A DNA stretch of 64,000 nucleotides from Acidimicrobiia bacterium (GCA_020832495.1 JAFIEP010000023.1:32803-96802); one strand, 5' to 3'; shown: positions 41,447-50,027, counted from the stretch's first letter. Notes: generated from the letters alone by a model not told the origin. Made by a program: numbers and translations.

Positions 41447-42670
41447 TCAGATCAGGAAGGTGATGGCCACCACCGACACCGAGTTGAAGATCATGTGCGC
41501 CACGATCGGCGCAGCCAACCGACCCGTGTAGAGGCGCAGCAGCGCGAACACCACCCCCAGGCCACCGGTGACGACGGCGATGTAGAGCATGGCCAGCGGT
41601 CCTTCGCCGACCAGGGCGAAGACGTGCATCGCCCCGAACAGCAGCGACGACAGGGCAACGGCGCCGACGGTCCCGAATCGCTGGTAGAAGGCACCGAACA
41701 CCAGCCCTCGGAAGAACACCTCCTCGGCGATCGGTGTGCCGATGCCGATGATCACGAGCAGCATCAGGAACAGGCCGATCTGGGACGCGTCGCTGGTGAT
41801 GATGTCGGTGTTGGTGGGTGTCTCCTCGTCGAACAGCACCGAGTAACCCACCCCGAGCACCCCGGCCACGGCCAGACAGCCCAACCACCCCACCACGCCC
41901 CATGCCAGGTCAACGGGTCGTCCGGCGAGCCCCAGGTCCCGCGCCGCGTTGCCCGAGCCCTGCCGCTTCGACACGAGCAGCGGCACGCCGATGAACACCG
42001 CCCATCCCGCAACGGCCGCCAACGGCAGCGTCCAGTTGGTGACGGTGGTCAACTCGTCGTCGTTCAGTTCCCCGGACCCGAGTTCGACCACGCCGAACGC
42101 CAGCAGCGTCACGAATACGGCGATCCCGACGAGGATCTGGACCACCACGAACCCGAGCAGCCCGCCGAAGACGGACAGGAGCCCGAACCGGCCCGGCGGC
42201 GGGCCCTTCCCGTCGTCGGGGGGAGGAGGTGCCGACGGCGGGGTCCACGCCCAGGGCTCGTGCGCGCCGGGCGCCATCGGTGGCGGGCCACCGGGTCCGG
42301 TCCACGGGTAGGTCGGCGGGGCGCTGCCCCACGGTCCCGGGGGCTGGCCCGACGGGCCGATCCCGGCCGGGGGTGGCGGCGCCACCGCCGGTGGCGACCA
42401 CGCTCCCTGGGTCGCACCACCCCCGTGATGGCCGTCGGGCCGGTACGGCGGTGGTGGCGGACCGGGCGCCCCCGCCGGGACAGCCTCCGCGGGAGCCGGC
42501 CGGGCCGGCGGCGCGATGGTCGGCGGCTCGGTCGGGGGCGGTCCCCATCCGTCGGGCGAGGGAAGCCCGCTCGGCGCGTGGCCGTGGTCCGACCCGCGCG
42601 CGTGCACCGAATCGTCGTTGTCGTGGCGTTCGTCGGGTTCGAGTCGCCGGGGCGGTCGGCGGTCAGTCAC
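41447..42670 (-). CDS. CPBP intramembrane metalloprotease with proline-rich head
   Basis: A 407-residue membrane protein of the CPBP (CAAX/bacteriocin-processing) family. Residues 1-165 are Pro/Gly-rich and probably disordered and cytoplasmic. The membrane part has about seven helices and the motifs EEVFFRGLVFG, FGAMHVFAL and HMIFN, which hold the metal-binding Glu and His. Family members process or protect against bacteriocins or prenylated peptides. GTG 42670 is selected because CACAAT lies 6 nt upstream; the frame is open further but without signals. It is divergent from the D-threonine-aldolase-like gene. Confidence 0.87.
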   Translation of the reverse strand: MTDRRPPRRLEPDERHDNDDSVHARGSDHGHAPSGLPSPDGWGPPPTEPPTIAPPARPAPAEAVPAGAPGPPPPPYRPDGHHGGGATQGAWSPPAVAPPPPAGIGPSGQPPGPWGSAPPTYPWTGPGGPPPMAPGAHEPWAWTPPSAPPPPDDGKGPPPGRFGLLSVFGGLLGFVVVQILVGIAVFVTLLAFGVVELGSGELNDDELTTVTNWTLPLAAVAGWAVFIGVPLLVSKRQGSGNAARDLGLAGRPVDLAWGVVGWLGCLAVAGVLGVGYSVLFDEETPTNTDIITSDASQIGLFLMLLVIIGIGTPIAEEVFFRGLVFGAFYQRFGTVGAVALSSLLFGAMHVFALVGEGPLAMLYIAVVTGGLGVVFALLRLYTGRLAAPIVAHMIFNSVSVVAITFLI

Positions 42671-42676
42671 CCGTCC

Positions 42677-42682
42677 ATTGTG
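42677..42682 (-). promoter_or_regulatory. -10 box of the CPBP gene (leaderless)
   Basis: CACAAT on the minus strand ends 6 nt before GTG 42670. Confidence 0.4.
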
Positions 42683-42731
42683 CGCACAACAGAGGCAAGT
42701 TCCACACGCCACGAGGGTGGTGAGCAGTGAC

Positions 42732-42737
42732 TACGGT
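42732..42737 (+). promoter_or_regulatory. -10 box of the D-threonine-aldolase-like gene (leaderless)
   Basis: TACGGT ends 7 nt before GTG 42745, which moves the start from the frame's first GTG at 42727 to 42745. Confidence 0.5.
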
Positions 42738-42744
42738 CGAACAC

Positions 42745-43761
42745 GTGCGCACTGACACGCTCCCCACGCCCGCGCTCCTGGTGGACATCGACGCCTTGGA
42801 ACACAACATGGCCGCCATGGGCGAGCGATGGCCCGGCCGCAGCCTCCGTCCGCACGTGAAGGCGTTCAAGTCGACGTCGTTGGCCGCTGAGCTGGCCGCC
42901 CGTGGTCACGACGCCTTCTGCTGCGCCACGCTGCGAGAGATGGAGGGGATGGTGGCTGCTGGCCTGGGCAGTGACCTGCTGCTGGCCAACGAGACGCTCG
43001 ACGACGCCCGCCTGGGAGCGCTGGTCGCCGGAGGGGGGCGCATCACGGTCGCCGTCGACTCCGATGCCACGTTGGCGGTTGCCCGGCGCGCCGGGGTGCG
43101 CGAGGTGCTCATCGACGTGAACATTGGCCTACCCCGCTGTGGTTGCCCTCCCGCCGACGCCGGCCGCTTGGCGGACGAGGCGCGTCGCGCCGGTCTCGAG
43201 GTGCGAGGTGTCATGGGGTACGAGGGGCACGTGGTGGGGGAAGTCGATCGGGACACGCGCGTCGAGCAACTCGAACGGTCCCTGGCGCGCCTCGACGAGG
43301 CACACGACGCCGTGGGCGGCGAGGTGGTGTCCGGCGGTGGCACCGGCACCTGGGACATCAACACCTCGGTGACCGAGCTGCAGGCTGGCTCGTTCACCCT
43401 GATGGACACCGCCTACGCCCGTTTGGACCTTCCGTTCCACCAGGCGCTGGCGGTGATGGCCACGGTCATCTCGGTGCACCCCGACGGGTTTGCCGTGGCC
43501 GACGCCGGTCTGAAGGCGCTGGCCACCGACCACGGCAACCCGGCGCTCGAGGGGCACACGGTGTGGTTCTGTTCCGACGAGCACCTCACCTTCGCTCCGG
43601 GTGAGGCGTCGCCGCCCGTCCACGTCGGTGACCGGGTCATGGTGCGACCCTCCCACGTCGACCCGACCGTTGCCCTGCACGAGGAGCTTGTGGTGGTGCG
43701 CGGTGGCTTCGACGCCGGTGACGTGGTGGACCGCTGGCCGGTCGACCTCCGCGGCTGGTGA
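42745..43761 (+). CDS. D-threonine aldolase/D-serine dehydratase-like PLP enzyme
   Basis: A 338-residue enzyme of the alanine-racemase fold, type III PLP. It begins TLPTPALLVDIDALEHNM, and the PLP lysine is Lys39 in RPHVKAFKS. The second domain has the metal-binding PSHVDPTVAL and HEELVVVRGG. Family members act on D-threonine or D-serine and related beta-hydroxy amino acids with a divalent metal. Substrate cannot be fixed. The start at GTG 42745 follows from the promoter; a GNAT gene is convergent 46 bp after the stop. Confidence 0.87.
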   Translation: MRTDTLPTPALLVDIDALEHNMAAMGERWPGRSLRPHVKAFKSTSLAAELAARGHDAFCCATLREMEGMVAAGLGSDLLLANETLDDARLGALVAGGGRITVAVDSDATLAVARRAGVREVLIDVNIGLPRCGCPPADAGRLADEARRAGLEVRGVMGYEGHVVGEVDRDTRVEQLERSLARLDEAHDAVGGEVVSGGGTGTWDINTSVTELQAGSFTLMDTAYARLDLPFHQALAVMATVISVHPDGFAVADAGLKALATDHGNPALEGHTVWFCSDEHLTFAPGEASPPVHVGDRVMVRPSHVDPTVALHEELVVVRGGFDAGDVVDRWPVDLRGW

Positions 43762-43807
43762 GCGGGCACGCTGCGCAGCTCTCGACGACACCGCCGCCCG
43801 GCGGCTC

Positions 43808-44797
43808 TCAGAAAAGCTCGATGTCGCCCAGGCGCAGATCCCAGCCGTCGAGGTCGGGCCGAACGGTCTCGGCCAGTGGCCGCCAGGTGAGCACGGGGCC
43901 GAGGCGATCGACCCGCGGCAGCGAGCGGTGGGCGAGGCGACGGCTGTCCACCGCCAGGAGGTAGGAGGCGCCCGATTCCTTCCGCACTCGCCGGAGGAGC
44001 GCGTTGGCCGTGCGGGCACCTTCGCCACCCTCGGGGACGAGGAGCTCCACCACTGCCGCCTCGACGGCGGCGCCTCGTCGACGCAGGCGGTACAGGACCA
44101 GTCCCTCCGACAATCCGCCAGGGGCCACCATCGCCCGGTAGGTCACCGGGCCGCCGGCGTAGCGCCACTGCAGGAACGCTGGGGACACGGCGGTGCGCAG
44201 CCCACCAGAGGGTGCCAGCGAGTCGAGGAGCGCCATCAGGCTCATGCGGTCGGCGAGGACCTCGGCGGCGGGCAGGCCGGAGGTCGTGGGGAGGGACCAC
44301 TTCTCCGCAGCGGCTCGGGCCCGCACCAGCGCTCTGACCGTCGCCGGGGACCGCACCCCGACGACCACCGGGACACGGCCGATGACCTCCCACCCCATGG
44401 AGAGGTAGCCGGGTCGGCTCTTGTCGTTCGGCGTGTTGAAAACGAAGTCGACGCCGTCGGCGGCCAGTTCCTCCACCGCCTGGGTGGTCAACCCCCGGAA
44501 GATACCCCGCCCTTGGAAGGCCGGCAGCGTGGCCGTGTCGACGGCGCGCACGGTGTGCAGCACCCGACCCGATGGCGATCGCCACTCCCAGCGCAAGAAG
44601 GTGCGCAGCCCGGCCAGCTGGCCGTCGACCTCGGCCAGCCACACCGGTGAAGGTCCGAACGGGTTCTGGCGATGCTTCCAACGGAACAGCTCGGCGTTTC
44701 GCTCGTCCTCGCTCCACCCGAGGGCGTCTCCCGCCAGGCGAACGATGTCGTCGCTGTCGGCCTCGGTCGCCTGGCGGATCAGCACCCCGTCGCTCAC
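43808..44797 (-). CDS. GNAT acyltransferase with extra domain
   Basis: A 329-residue protein. The N-terminal GNAT domain (residues 1-150) has RTFLRWEWRSPSGRVLHTVRAVDTATL, then PAFQGRGIFRGL as the CoA loop and NTPNDKSRPGYLSMGWE. A second part (160-329) of similar fold lacks a clear CoA loop (QWRYAGGPVTYRAM, EGARTANALLRRV). Related actinobacterial proteins add acyl groups to sugars or peptides, but no substrate is known. TAGCCT 7 nt before GTG 44797 indicates a leaderless start. The gene is divergent from the pseudokinase gene. Confidence 0.82.
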   Translation of the reverse strand: MSDGVLIRQATEADSDDIVRLAGDALGWSEDERNAELFRWKHRQNPFGPSPVWLAEVDGQLAGLRTFLRWEWRSPSGRVLHTVRAVDTATLPAFQGRGIFRGLTTQAVEELAADGVDFVFNTPNDKSRPGYLSMGWEVIGRVPVVVGVRSPATVRALVRARAAAEKWSLPTTSGLPAAEVLADRMSLMALLDSLAPSGGLRTAVSPAFLQWRYAGGPVTYRAMVAPGGLSEGLVLYRLRRRGAAVEAAVVELLVPEGGEGARTANALLRRVRKESGASYLLAVDSRRLAHRSLPRVDRLGPVLTWRPLAETVRPDLDGWDLRLGDIELF

Positions 44798-44804
44798 GGA
44801 TCGC

Positions 44805-44810
44805 AGGCTA
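44805..44810 (-). promoter_or_regulatory. -10 box of the GNAT gene (leaderless)
   Basis: TAGCCT on the minus strand ends 7 nt before GTG 44797. Confidence 0.5.
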
Positions 44811-44942
44811 CGCCTCCCGCCGGCACTCGGCGCACGTGGCTCCGCAGGTCGCGGTGACGTGCTGGCCGCCACCCTGTGGCCCGCACGCCACGGTGAGTGA
44901 TACCCGTTGCCGCCACGGCGGTGCTCGTGGTTGGGTGCGCTG

Positions 44943-45731
44943 GTGGACCTGGCAGCCGATGGCGAACCGTGGGGCATCGATGACGCCGAGACGTGCGTCG
45001 GGCACCTGGGGTCCGTGCCCGTGGTGCACCGGCGTGGTCGCCGCAGGGCTCGGCACCGGTTGGAAGCGGAGCTCGGGGTCCTCGAGGCCGAGAACTGCCC
45101 GAGTGCCATCCTGGCGCCGTTACGAGTGCGACGCCGGGGCGACGCGCTCGAGGTGACCCAGCCCTTCGTCGAGACCGGCGGCGGTGTGCTGCGGGTGTGG
45201 CCGGACCGACGCTGCCTGGCCTTGGCCCTCGCAGAGGTGGCCGATGCCGTCGGGCACCTCCATCGTTGCGGCTACTCGCACGGGTCCATCGTCCTCGCCG
45301 CGCTCGGCCGCGCCGGCGATCGCCTCGTCCTGGTGGACCTCGGCGACCTCGCACCGCTCGATGCCGACGCCCGGCGTGTGGATCTGCTGGCCCTTCACGA
45401 CCTCTGCTCGGAGCTGCTGGAACTCCCCCGCGGTGTCCCCGGCGCGTCGGTCGTCGGCCCGACACCGCCAGGCGCCGAGCACATCGCTGCTCGACTGCGG
45501 AGCCTGGCCGCCTCCGTGGCCGCTCCGAGCCGTTGTCGCAGGCACCGGCAGTCGGCGAAGCTCACCTCGCTCTCGCTGGCGGGGCTGGGGTTGGTGTGTC
45601 TGGTGCTGGGTGTGGCCGCCCTCGCCGACCGCCCGAGCGAGCAGGGCGTGGGTACCGCCACGGCCGACCGGGCAGAGGTCACCTGTGACGACGGCTGGGG
45701 ACACGCCGCTCCCGACGGGGCGTGCCGATGA
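44943..45731 (+). CDS. Membrane-anchored pseudokinase-like protein
   Basis: A 262-residue protein resembling a protein kinase that has lost its catalytic residues. GHLGSVPVVHRRGR and LEAELGVLEAENCPSAILAP match the N-lobe, but no VAIK-type lysine is seen. The catalytic loop reads CGYSHGSIVLAAL instead of HRDLKPxN, and the DFG position reads VDLGDL. After DARRVDLLALHDLCSELL comes a membrane helix (LTSLSLAGLGLVCLVLGVAALA, about 208-229) and a short outer tail. The start is uncertain: GTG 44943 is used, TTG 44907 is possible. Its stop overlaps the next ATG, so the pair is coupled. Confidence 0.6.
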   Translation: MDLAADGEPWGIDDAETCVGHLGSVPVVHRRGRRRARHRLEAELGVLEAENCPSAILAPLRVRRRGDALEVTQPFVETGGGVLRVWPDRRCLALALAEVADAVGHLHRCGYSHGSIVLAALGRAGDRLVLVDLGDLAPLDADARRVDLLALHDLCSELLELPRGVPGASVVGPTPPGAEHIAARLRSLAASVAAPSRCRRHRQSAKLTSLSLAGLGLVCLVLGVAALADRPSEQGVGTATADRAEVTCDDGWGHAAPDGACR

Positions 45732-46270
45732 CCGGGTCGACCGGACGGGGCGGCGTCGTCGTCGTGCTCCTCGGCGGCGCCGTGGTGGGCCTGCACCGCA
45801 GCGCCGAACGCCTGCCACCGTTGCCGTCCACTTTCGGGGCGCCCACCGAGCTGCTCGAGTGGGTCTCGCGCCACGAGCCACTCCTGGCGGTGGTCGCCCT
45901 CCTCCGCCCGTTGCTGGTCGGCCTCGGCTCGTATCTCGTGGCCGTGTCACTTCTTCTCTGGTCGGCCCAGGCGCTGCGACGACCGGGCGTGGCCCGCGGA
46001 GCGATGCGACTGGTGATCCCGTCGTTGCGGCCCCTGCTGCGGGCCGCTGGTCTCGGGGTGGCCGTGTCGGCCGGCACCGCCGTCCTGGCACCGACCCCGC
46101 CAGCAGATCAGGCGCCCGCGCAACCACTGCACGTACTCGTCGAGGACGCCCCACTCGGCCCAGCGGACGAACTCGACCTGGCACAGACCCTCGAGAGCGC
46201 CCGGACGGACGGGGGCGTCACCGAAGGCGAACAGCCACCTCGTTGGCCAGGAGTCGCCCTTCCACCGTGA
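45728..46270 (+). CDS. Membrane protein coupled to the pseudokinase
   Basis: A 180-residue protein with three hydrophobic segments (GGVVVVLLGGAVVGL, LLAVVALLRPLLVGLGSYLVAVSLLLW and LLRAAGLGVAVSAGTAVLA) and a charged C-terminal tail. ATG 45728 overlaps the pseudokinase stop in ATGA. The last 53 bases overlap hemW on the other strand. No family is recognised. The pairing suggests a two-part membrane device in which the pseudokinase domain senses or scaffolds; this is inference. Confidence 0.6.
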   Translation: MTGSTGRGGVVVVLLGGAVVGLHRSAERLPPLPSTFGAPTELLEWVSRHEPLLAVVALLRPLLVGLGSYLVAVSLLLWSAQALRRPGVARGAMRLVIPSLRPLLRAAGLGVAVSAGTAVLAPTPPADQAPAQPLHVLVEDAPLGPADELDLAQTLESARTDGGVTEGEQPPRWPGVALPP

Positions 46271-47297
46271 GCGACAGGCCGCCACCGTCCTCGACGACGA
46301 GTGGTGCCAGCACCGCTCGCTCACCGGCTGGGAGGGCATCGACGGGGACGCCCCGGCGGGTGCGCACTGCAAGGTGCAACGCTTCGAGCCGCCGCGCCTC
46401 GTCGTCGAGTTCCTCGGCGCCCGCCACCACCGACTCGCCTCGCGCCACCAGCGACGCGTAGCGGTCCGGCGTGCGGACGTTCCACCAGCGGCGACCGTCC
46501 TGGTGGCTGTGTGCAGCGCAGCCGAACCCTCGGTAGTTGCCCCCCGCCCAGGTCAACTGGTTGTGTCGACACTCGTGGTCGGGGCGCGCCCAGTTCGAGA
46601 TCTCGTACCACTCGAGCCCCGCCGCGCCGAGCAGGTGGTCGGCGATGCGATAGCGGTCGGCCTGGGTGTCGTCGTCGGGGTGGCGAGTGCGGTCGAAGGC
46701 CAAGGTGGTGCCCGGTTCCACGGTGAGCGCGTAGGCGGACACGTGATCGGGCGCCAGATCGAGCACTGCCTCGAGGGTGTGGCGCCAGTCATCGTCGGAC
46801 TCCCCCACTGCCCCGTAGATGAGGTCCAGGTTCACCGAGCCCACCCCCGCGGCGCGTGCCATGGCCACCGAGGTGGTCACGTTCGCCATGGTGTGGGTGC
46901 GCCCGAGCGAGGCCAGCACGTGCGGCACCATCGACTGCACGCCGAGTGACACCCGGTTCACCCCGGCGGCGACGTAGGAACTGAGCAATGACTCGGTGAC
47001 TGTGTCGGGGTTGCACTCCACGGTGATCTCGCAGCCCGGGGTCCGCGGGATGGCCTCGAGTACGTCGCACAGGGCGCTCGCCGGCACGGCCGACGGCGTG
47101 CCGCCGCCAACGAAGATGCTGGTCGCAGCGGGTAGGTCGTGGCGCACGGCGTCGTCGACCTCGCGCCGCAGCGCCGCCATGTAGGTGTCGACCACGTCCC
47201 ATCGGTCGTCCCACGCGGCGAAGGCGCAGTAGTCGCAGCGGCGCGCGCAGAACGGGACGTGCACATACACCCCGTAGCCCGCCGCCGCGGCCGTCAC
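46218..47297 (-). CDS. hemW: HemW-like radical SAM protein
   Basis: A 359-residue HemW-type protein. The radical SAM cluster motif CxxxCxxC is at Cys17, Cys21 and Cys24 in PFCARRCDYCAF. VGGGTPS, ECNPDTVTE, GVNRVSLGVQS and SVNLDLIYGAVGE are typical. HemW is a heme chaperone and is often misnamed oxygen-independent coproporphyrinogen oxidase; the extra cysteine of true HemN is not seen. GTG 47297 overlaps the BldD-like stop in GTGA. In many bacteria hemW lies near hrcA-dnaJ, as here. Confidence 0.92.
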   Translation of the reverse strand: MTAAAAGYGVYVHVPFCARRCDYCAFAAWDDRWDVVDTYMAALRREVDDAVRHDLPAATSIFVGGGTPSAVPASALCDVLEAIPRTPGCEITVECNPDTVTESLLSSYVAAGVNRVSLGVQSMVPHVLASLGRTHTMANVTTSVAMARAAGVGSVNLDLIYGAVGESDDDWRHTLEAVLDLAPDHVSAYALTVEPGTTLAFDRTRHPDDDTQADRYRIADHLLGAAGLEWYEISNWARPDHECRHNQLTWAGGNYRGFGCAAHSHQDGRRWWNVRTPDRYASLVARGESVVAGAEELDDEARRLEALHLAVRTRRGVPVDALPAGERAVLAPLVVEDGGGLSLTVEGRLLANEVAVRLR

Positions 47298-47920
47298 GAC
47301 ATGACGCGCAGCCCGAGTTCCTCGACCCGGCTGGCGGCGTGCTCGGGCCGCACACCGAGGATGCAGGCAATGGCGCGCAGGTCGTCATCCCGAACGGTGA
47401 GCACCCGACCATTGAAGTCCTGTCGCTGCACCTGGATCATGCCGAGGAATCGCTTCATCAACTCTCCTTCGACACCACCGAGCGCCTGGACGCGTCGCAG
47501 GTCGATGGTCATCGAGCGGTGCCGGGCGGCGGCCGTCTCCTCGAGGAGGTCACTGTCGGGCAGGAGTTGCTCGGTCGGCACCTCGTAGAAGCGGGCAAGG
47601 CGAGCCAGTCGCGGCACGGAGATGGCCCGCTCCCCACGCTCGTACGCACCGAGGACCGACGCCTTGAACTCGAGTGCCGAGGCAGCCTCGACCTCCTGCA
47701 GGGAGAGCCGCTTCTGTCGGCGGATGGCACGCAGCCGCTCCCCCACCTGGCGGTTGGCGTCGTTCGGGCCGTCCTCGTCGACGACGGTCGACGGCGCGGT
47801 CTCGATCGCCGTGGCCGACACCGACGAGTCGCCCTTGGGGCGCACCCCACCCGCACCTGCGGTGTGTCGGGCCCGCATGGCGGCCCCCGGACGCTTCGTT
47901 CGTACGGTCGCGGTGCTCAC
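47294..47920 (-). CDS. bldD: BldD-like transcriptional regulator with altered c-di-GMP motif
   Basis: A 208-residue XRE/BldD-type regulator. The helix-turn-helix is GERLRAIRRQKRLSLQEVEA (about residues 60-79), followed by KASVLGAYERGERAISVPRLARLARFYEVPTEQLL. The C-terminal domain (138-208) matches BldD: VQRQDFNGRVLTVRDDDLRAIACIL. BldD uses RGD-x8-RQDD to bind c-di-GMP; here the residues are RQD-x8-RDDD (166-168 and 177-180), so binding may differ. A disordered 55-residue N-terminus is extra. GGGAGG lies 7 nt before GTG 47920. hemW is translated in overlap. Confidence 0.87.
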   Translation of the reverse strand: MSTATVRTKRPGAAMRARHTAGAGGVRPKGDSSVSATAIETAPSTVVDEDGPNDANRQVGERLRAIRRQKRLSLQEVEAASALEFKASVLGAYERGERAISVPRLARLARFYEVPTEQLLPDSDLLEETAAARHRSMTIDLRRVQALGGVEGELMKRFLGMIQVQRQDFNGRVLTVRDDDLRAIACILGVRPEHAASRVEELGLRVMS

Positions 47921-48096
47921 TGCGGGCCCTCCCGAGCTCTCGGTCGACGGGCCCGTTGCTCGCCTCCGGCAACCCCCGACCGCGGACCGGCGAAGGGGAT
48001 CGCTCGGCGCCTTGTGACACCAGCCCACCCTCGAGGTCGACGATCGACGGTCGTGCCCGGAGACCTGCAGCACAGCGCCATCGATCACTGTTCCAT

Positions 48097-48136
48097 CGTT
48101 CAATGGCATCATAGTGAACGACGTGCCATCTGACCA
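48097..48136 (-). promoter_or_regulatory. Promoter and inverted repeat of the bldD-like gene
   Basis: On the minus strand TGGTCA (48136-48131), a 17-bp spacer and TATGAT (48113-48108) form a sigma-70-type promoter. CGTTCA and TGAACG arms (48097-48120) flank the -10 box. The leader to GTG 47920 would be about 180 nt; I see no other gene or structure in it. Confidence 0.5.
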
Positions 48137-48194
48137 GAGGAACTTCGAGCAATGCCGCCGTTGCCCCCACGCGGCAGGAGTGCAGGCGTCTCCC

Positions 48195-48893
48195 TCACCG
48201 GTCGACCACCAACAGGGCGGCAGCCACCACGGCGGCGGTCTCGGTGCGCAAGATCTGAGGTCCGAGTCGGACGGGTGGTCCGAGCGTGGTCAACTCCTCG
48301 TCGGTGAATCCTCCCTCGGGCCCCACCACGACGCTGGTCGGCAGCCTGGGCGGCTCCGTCCCGTCGGGGTCGGCGGGTCGCCATGCGGAGCCCGCCGCTG
48401 GGGCCGTATCGGCCACCAGGTGCCGGAGGTCGGTCAGGATCCGTAGGTCGGGCATCCAGGTGCGTCGGCTCTGCATGGCGGCCTCCCGCAGGACCCGCTG
48501 CAGTCGCTCGCCGTGGCGTGCCGCTCGGGCGGTGTCCCACCGCACCACCGAGCGGGCAGTGGCCACCACCACGATCTCGTCGACCCCGACCTCCGTGAGC
48601 TTGGCCACGGCCCATTCGGTGCGGTCTCCCTTGACCGGGGCGAAGGCCACGCGCACCGGCGGCCACGGTCGGGGGTCGACCACGACGTCGTCGGCGACCT
48701 CGAGGTGCCCCGGCATCGCCGCCAGCCGAGCCGGACGCCATCGACCGGCGCCGTCCCCCACGGTCAGGGCCGCGCCCGGTCGCAACCGCAGGGCACGGCG
48801 GAGGTGTCGGTCGTCGGTGTCGTCGAGTTCGAGGCGGTCGAGATCCTCGACGAAGACGTGGGGCCCGGCCCGGAGGCGGGCGTCCATGGCCAT
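48195..48893 (-). CDS. rsmE: 16S rRNA m3U1498 methyltransferase
   Basis: A 232-residue SPOUT methyltransferase that methylates U1498 of 16S rRNA. The N-terminal PUA-like part is about 1-75 (DDTDDRHLRRALRLRPG). The SPOUT knot shows AVAKLTEVGVDEIVVV, VVVGPEGGFTDEELTTL and LGPQILRTETAAVVA, the last being the SAM-binding trefoil loop. ATG 48893 lies two bases after the dnaJ stop. rsmE after dnaJ and hrcA is a common bacterial order. No unusual residues are seen. Confidence 0.95.
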   Translation of the reverse strand: MAMDARLRAGPHVFVEDLDRLELDDTDDRHLRRALRLRPGAALTVGDGAGRWRPARLAAMPGHLEVADDVVVDPRPWPPVRVAFAPVKGDRTEWAVAKLTEVGVDEIVVVATARSVVRWDTARAARHGERLQRVLREAAMQSRRTWMPDLRILTDLRHLVADTAPAAGSAWRPADPDGTEPPRLPTSVVVGPEGGFTDEELTTLGPPVRLGPQILRTETAAVVAAALLVVDR

Positions 48894-48895
48894 GG

Positions 48896-50017
48896 TCAGC
48901 GGAAGGCTGAGCGGAGTCGGCCCAGGAGGCCGGGCTCGGGTGGGACGACGTCCTCGCCCCGTAGTTCCGCCAACCGCTCGAGCAACTCTGCCTGCTCGGC
49001 GTCGAGCCCGGTGGGCACCAGGACCCGCACCTCGACCCGGAGGTCGCCGCGCCCTCGGCCGTCGAGGCGAGGCACGCCCCGGCCGCGGTAGCGGGTCTGT
49101 GTGCCGGTCTGCGTGCCGGGCTCCACCGTGACCACGACCGGCTCCCCGTCGAGACCCTCGAGCTCGATCTCGGCACCGAGCGCTGCCTGGGTCATGGCCA
49201 CGTCGAGGGTGCAGAACAGGTCGGTGCCCCGACGTTCGAACCGCTCGTTGGGCTGCACCTGCACGTGGACGAACAGGTCGCCGGCCGGACCGCCGCGGGG
49301 TCCCACGGCGCCGCGTCCGCTGAGACGCAGGGTCTGACCGTCGTCGATGCCCGCCGGCACCTCGACGGAGTACGTGCGTTCGTCGATCACCCGGCCTTCG
49401 CCGCCGCAGGTGGCACACGGGTCGGCCACCACGGTGCCCATGCCACCGCAGCGTTGGCACGGAGCCGCGCTCACCATCTGTCCGAGCAGCGACTGGCGGA
49501 CCCGGCGGACCTGTCCCATGCCGCCGCACTCGACGCAGGCGATCGGTTCGCTCATGCCCGCCGATCCGGTGCCTTCGCAGTCGTCGCAGCCGACGGCGGT
49601 GCGTACGGTCACTTCGGCCTCGGTCCCGAACACGGCCTCGTCGAGGTCCAACACGACGGCGCTCTCGAGGTCGACGCCACGACTGGGTCCGCTCGGTCCG
49701 CCTCCACCGCCGGCGAATCCCCCGCCGGGGAAACCGTCACCGAAGATCATCGAGAAGATGTCCCCGAAACCCATGTCGGCGGTGGAGGCGCCACCGCCAC
49801 TCACGCCTGCCTCACCGAAGCGGTCGTACTGGGCGCGGCGTTGCGAGTCGGAGAGGACCTCGTAGGCCCGTGCAAGTTGCTTGAACTCTGCTTCCGCGGC
49901 GGCGTCGCCCGGGTTGGCATCGGGGTGGAGTTCGCGGGCGCGACGCCGGAACGCCTTCTTGATCGCCTCCGGTGAGGCGTCTCGGGGCACGCCGAGCAAG
50001 GCGTAGTAATCGCTCAT
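48896..50017 (-). CDS. dnaJ: Chaperone DnaJ
   Basis: A 373-residue type I J-protein. The J domain begins YYALLGVPRDASPEAIKKAF and has HPD (about residue 31); a Gly/Phe region follows. Four zinc motifs are present: CDDCEGTG, CVECGGMG, CQRCGGMG and CATCGGEG. The C-terminal substrate-binding barrels follow. It delivers unfolded proteins to DnaK. ATG 50017 is 10 bp after the hrcA stop; rsmE follows. This is the classic HrcA-controlled operon, although no CIRCE sequence was found nearby. Confidence 0.97.
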   Translation of the reverse strand: MSDYYALLGVPRDASPEAIKKAFRRRARELHPDANPGDAAAEAEFKQLARAYEVLSDSQRRAQYDRFGEAGVSGGGASTADMGFGDIFSMIFGDGFPGGGFAGGGGGPSGPSRGVDLESAVVLDLDEAVFGTEAEVTVRTAVGCDDCEGTGSAGMSEPIACVECGGMGQVRRVRQSLLGQMVSAAPCQRCGGMGTVVADPCATCGGEGRVIDERTYSVEVPAGIDDGQTLRLSGRGAVGPRGGPAGDLFVHVQVQPNERFERRGTDLFCTLDVAMTQAALGAEIELEGLDGEPVVVTVEPGTQTGTQTRYRGRGVPRLDGRGRGDLRVEVRVLVPTGLDAEQAELLERLAELRGEDVVPPEPGLLGRLRSAFR

Positions 50018-50027
50018 CGTCGTCTCC

